From positions 1-17,519 of the forward strand of contig CAMFEL010000024.1 of the NCBI GenBank assembly GCA_945949385.1: a DNA stretch of 17,519 nucleotides. The letters are read 5' to 3'. Position numbers and translations under genes: made by a program. The DNA comes from an uncultured Clostridia bacterium. Its GTDB lineage: Bacteria > Bacillota > Clostridia > Oscillospirales > CAG-272. Positions within the stretch are counted from its first letter, which is position 1; each line of letters starts with the position of its first letter. Below, in pieces: positions 15,922 to 17,519 of the stretch. The notes beneath the pieces were generated by a model that made no database searches, was not told the origin of the DNA, and saw only the letters and a program-made list of their open reading frames with translations.

Positions 15922-15944
15922 AACCACCTGCTAAGCAGGTGGTT
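15922..15944. repeat. Perfect 10-bp hairpin, IS200/IS605-end-like
   Basis: AACCACCTGC (15922-15931), TAA loop and GCAGGTGGTT (15935-15944) form a tight perfect stem-loop. Such hairpins near a non-coding boundary resemble the subterminal hairpins of IS200/IS605 elements or REP sequences. No transposase is present, and the comparison is from memory. It begins the ~320-bp repeat island between the two dockerin genes. Confidence 0.55.
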
Positions 15945-15985
15945 CAAAAGAGGCTTTTGCCGATGGCTAGTCCCGCCGCAGCGGA

Positions 15986-16106
15986 GGCTCCCCTGTGTAA
16001 GGGGAGCTGGCGCCGAAGGCGACTGAGGGGTTGTTTTGGTGGTAATAGTTTGACAATCCCTCCGTCACGGCATACGCCGTGCCACCTCCCTTTGCACAAG
16101 GGAGGC
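15986..16106. mobile_element. MITE-like imperfect palindromic element (~121 bp)
   Basis: The left end (15986-16011) and the reverse complement of the right end (16081-16106) match as ~26-bp terminal inverted repeats with few differences. Each end folds into its own hairpin: GCTCCCCT/AGGGGAGC at 15987-16007 and CCTCCCTT/AAGGGAGG at 16085-16105. Further in, GAGGGGTTGT (16025-16034) pairs with ACAATCCCTC (16053-16062), with one wobble. A small side hairpin, CACGGC/GCCGTG, spans 16066-16081. The whole element is one long imperfect palindrome with ~50-nt arms and no reading frame. Elements of this look are widespread between genes in gut Clostridia (recall). A clear target-site duplication is not visible. 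Confidence 0.65.
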
Positions 16107-16113
16107 GAAAGAA

Positions 16114-16238
16114 CCCCGCCGCATTTGCGGCTGTGGGGCAAACTTGCAAATGTCGGAAGTATCGGTGGGCTCTAAGCCCCGCCACTGGCAGCAGCTTTCA
16201 GCCGCAGTCAAAACCTCCGGCTTTGCCGGTGGTTTTGA
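16114..16238. repeat. Chain of hairpins following the palindromic element
   Basis: Three stem-loops follow closely. CCCC/GGGG with inner CCGC/GCGG spans 16114-16138. GGGC/GCCC spans 16167-16179. A long one runs from 16208-16221 to 16225-16238, with 13 pairs, one T-T mismatch and a TTT loop. The last ends in GGTTTTGA and could act as a terminator on either strand. No gene is visible in 15909-16363; after 16240 the DNA turns AT-rich, as expected for a promoter. Confidence 0.55.
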
Positions 16239-16304
16239 TTGCTTCTGCATACTGACCGATATTATTTTTTTGTGATATTTATTCATTTTATTGCCAAAAA
16301 TCGC

Positions 16305-16333
16305 TTGAAATCCGTCAATAAATATGATAACAT
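16305..16333 (+). promoter_or_regulatory. Tentative promoter of the second dockerin gene
   Basis: TTGAAA (16305-16310) and a poor -10, TAACAT (16328-16333), are 17 bp apart in an AT-rich stretch ~30 bp before the start codon. The better -10-like word TATGAT (16323-16328) has no correctly spaced -35. The location is reasonable but the exact boxes are uncertain. Confidence 0.35.
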
Positions 16334-16363
16334 AGAAAAAATACATATGCCGCGGAGGAAAAA

Positions 16364-17519
16364 ATGAAAAGGCTTATTTCAATCTTACTTGCCATGCTGA
16401 TGCTGGCAGGGACTCTCAGCATAGGCACATTTGCCGCGCAGGAATTTGTAAATGACGAAACCTTTACCATAGGCAACGCGGACGCATCAAGCGACGGCAA
16501 GGTCAACGGTCAGGACGCCTATATGATAAAAAGCTATCTTGCCGGAAAACCGTATGCCGTAAACGGCATCTGCCTTGACGCGGCTGATTTTAACGCAGAC
16601 GGGACTGTCAACGCCACCGACGCATACTATCTCCGCTGTATGCTGGCGGGAAAGATGAACGCTTCGGATTTTGAAAACGGCAAACAGATATACCGTCTCA
16701 CCGTTGCGAAAAACGATATATCCGAGTATTCCATAGTAGTTCCCGAAGGATACACGGGCGAGAAAAACGCCTATTATTCCGCAGAGCTTCTTCAGCACTA
16801 TATCAGCGTAGCGACCGGTATTGAGCTTCCCATTCTCAACGACGGAACCGTGCCGGAAAAAGCCATCGTTATTCACGATGTAGAAAGACATTCGGAGCTT
16901 GGCGAGAGACTGGGCGCCGAGGGCTACATATACGAAGTCACTGACGGAGTGCTTAATATCTACGGCACCTACCGCGGCAATATGTACGCCGTGTACGAAA
17001 TACTGGAAGAATATCTGGGCTTCCGCTTCTACGACCATTTTTATGTCTTTCTGTATAAGCACCGCACCGTGGATATGCCCGAGGGCACAAGAGTTGAAGT
17101 ACAGCCTAAAATGAAATTCAGATTTGCCAGGCAGAACGTTGCCTACGGCGGCACCAACTACGACTTCCCCGCCCGTCAGAACGGCTCGCAGATTATCGGA
17201 TACGATGAGGAGCGCTACGGCTATAAATACGGTCCCAACGGGTACAACGCTCATTCCTACGCTTATTACTGGAAGTACCGCACGGGCATCATGCCCCCGG
17301 ATGACGGCACCATGACTCTTGAAGAAAGATATGCCGCCAAGTATGAATCCGGTGAGTTTAAGGATTACCTTACATGGCAGCCCTGCGCCTCCAACAATAC
17401 CGTATATAAAACCCTTTTCACCGGTATGCTTGACCACCTTGCCAGGATGGAAAACTGGGGCAAGGACTGCTACGCCTTTACTACCACCGCAAAGCATCTT
17501 GTGGAGGAGGGCGAAAAAT
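16364..17519 (+). CDS. Second secreted dockerin/DUF4838-like protein (3' end outside window)
   Basis: The reading frame is open from the ATG at 16364 to the window end, 385 codons with no stop. GGAGG at 16354-16358 is five bases upstream. The layout matches the gene at 13577. There is a signal peptide (MKRLISILLAMLMLAG..., cleaved near TFAA), a dockerin at about 37-101 with NADASSDGKVNGQD and ADFNADGTVNATD, then the same N-terminal domain. The visible DUF4838 start ends at HLVEEGEK, just before the CxCxxC region. By eye roughly two thirds to three quarters of residues are identical to the first protein. Differences cluster in the ~145-158 and ~225-290 regions, and the dockerin is almost unchanged. 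It is best read as a tandem duplicate that has diverged in possible ligand-binding parts. The catalytic half cannot be judged here. Confidence 0.82.
   Translation, partial: MKRLISILLAMLMLAGTLSIGTFAAQEFVNDETFTIGNADASSDGKVNGQDAYMIKSYLAGKPYAVNGICLDAADFNADGTVNATDAYYLRCMLAGKMNASDFENGKQIYRLTVAKNDISEYSIVVPEGYTGEKNAYYSAELLQHYISVATGIELPILNDGTVPEKAIVIHDVERHSELGERLGAEGYIYEVTDGVLNIYGTYRGNMYAVYEILEEYLGFRFYDHFYVFLYKHRTVDMPEGTRVEVQPKMKFRFARQNVAYGGTNYDFPARQNGSQIIGYDEERYGYKYGPNGYNAHSYAYYWKYRTGIMPPDDGTMTLEERYAAKYESGEFKDYLTWQPCASNNTVYKTLFTGMLDHLARMENWGKDCYAFTTTAKHLVEEGEK

Noticed and set aside
15939..16185. Overlapping short frames across the MITE-like element
   Set aside because: They are translations of palindromic repeats and exist on both strands because of that symmetry.
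16487..17497. 336-codon minus-strand frame over the second dockerin gene
   Set aside because: Antisense shadow; the plus strand has signal peptide, dockerin and a strong paralogue match.

Overview
The window looks like chromosomal DNA from a mid-GC Clostridia (Bacillota), most likely a gut or rumen member of the Oscillospirales/Christensenellales type. The grounds are strong AGGAGG-type ribosome binding sites, TTGAcN-17-TATAAT promoters, two lipoteichoic-acid-synthase-like membrane enzymes, secreted dockerin proteins, and intergenic palindromic repeats of a kind I associate with that group. The taxonomic call is inference; no rRNA or other marker gene is present.

Layout. 1-463: AT-rich non-coding DNA with a diverged direct repeat carrying a hairpin, then a near-consensus promoter. 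464-5399 (+): serC and serA (serine biosynthesis from 3-phosphoglycerate), an LtaS-like phosphoglycerol transferase/sulfatase, and a short RluA-type pseudouridine synthase, ending in a bidirectional terminator. 5464-7836 (-): a second, larger LtaS-like protein whose N-terminal ~170 residues look like a catalytically dead HAD-phosphatase domain. 7837-8386: about 550 bp of repeats and hairpins, without a gene. 8387-12423 (-): an apparent operon transcribed as pyruvate kinase (pyk), an M18 aminopeptidase, then L-rhamnose isomerase (rhaA), ending in a 20-bp-stem terminator. 12424-12636: a divergent control region with a promoter for pyk and one for fba. 12637-13500 (+): class II fructose-bisphosphate aldolase (fba) with its own terminator. 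13577-15844 (+) and 16364-17519 (+, cut by the window end): two adjacent paralogous secreted proteins, each with a signal peptide, an N-terminal type I dockerin and a DUF4838-like glycoside-hydrolase-related region. They are separated by about 500 bp of terminator plus palindromic repeat elements.

How the genes work together. The core is central metabolism: aldolase and pyruvate kinase in glycolysis, with SerC/SerA drawing off 3-phosphoglycerate to serine. The two LtaS-like enzymes probably act on cell-envelope glycerol-phosphate polymers. The accessory part is extracellular carbohydrate processing (the two dockerin/DUF4838 proteins), possibly linked to rhamnose use through rhaA.

Most notable are the pseudo-HAD/LtaS fusion, the tandem N-terminal-dockerin DUF4838 paralogues, and the two repeat islands at 7914-8330 and 15922-16238. 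I see no phage, CRISPR, tRNA or rRNA feature.
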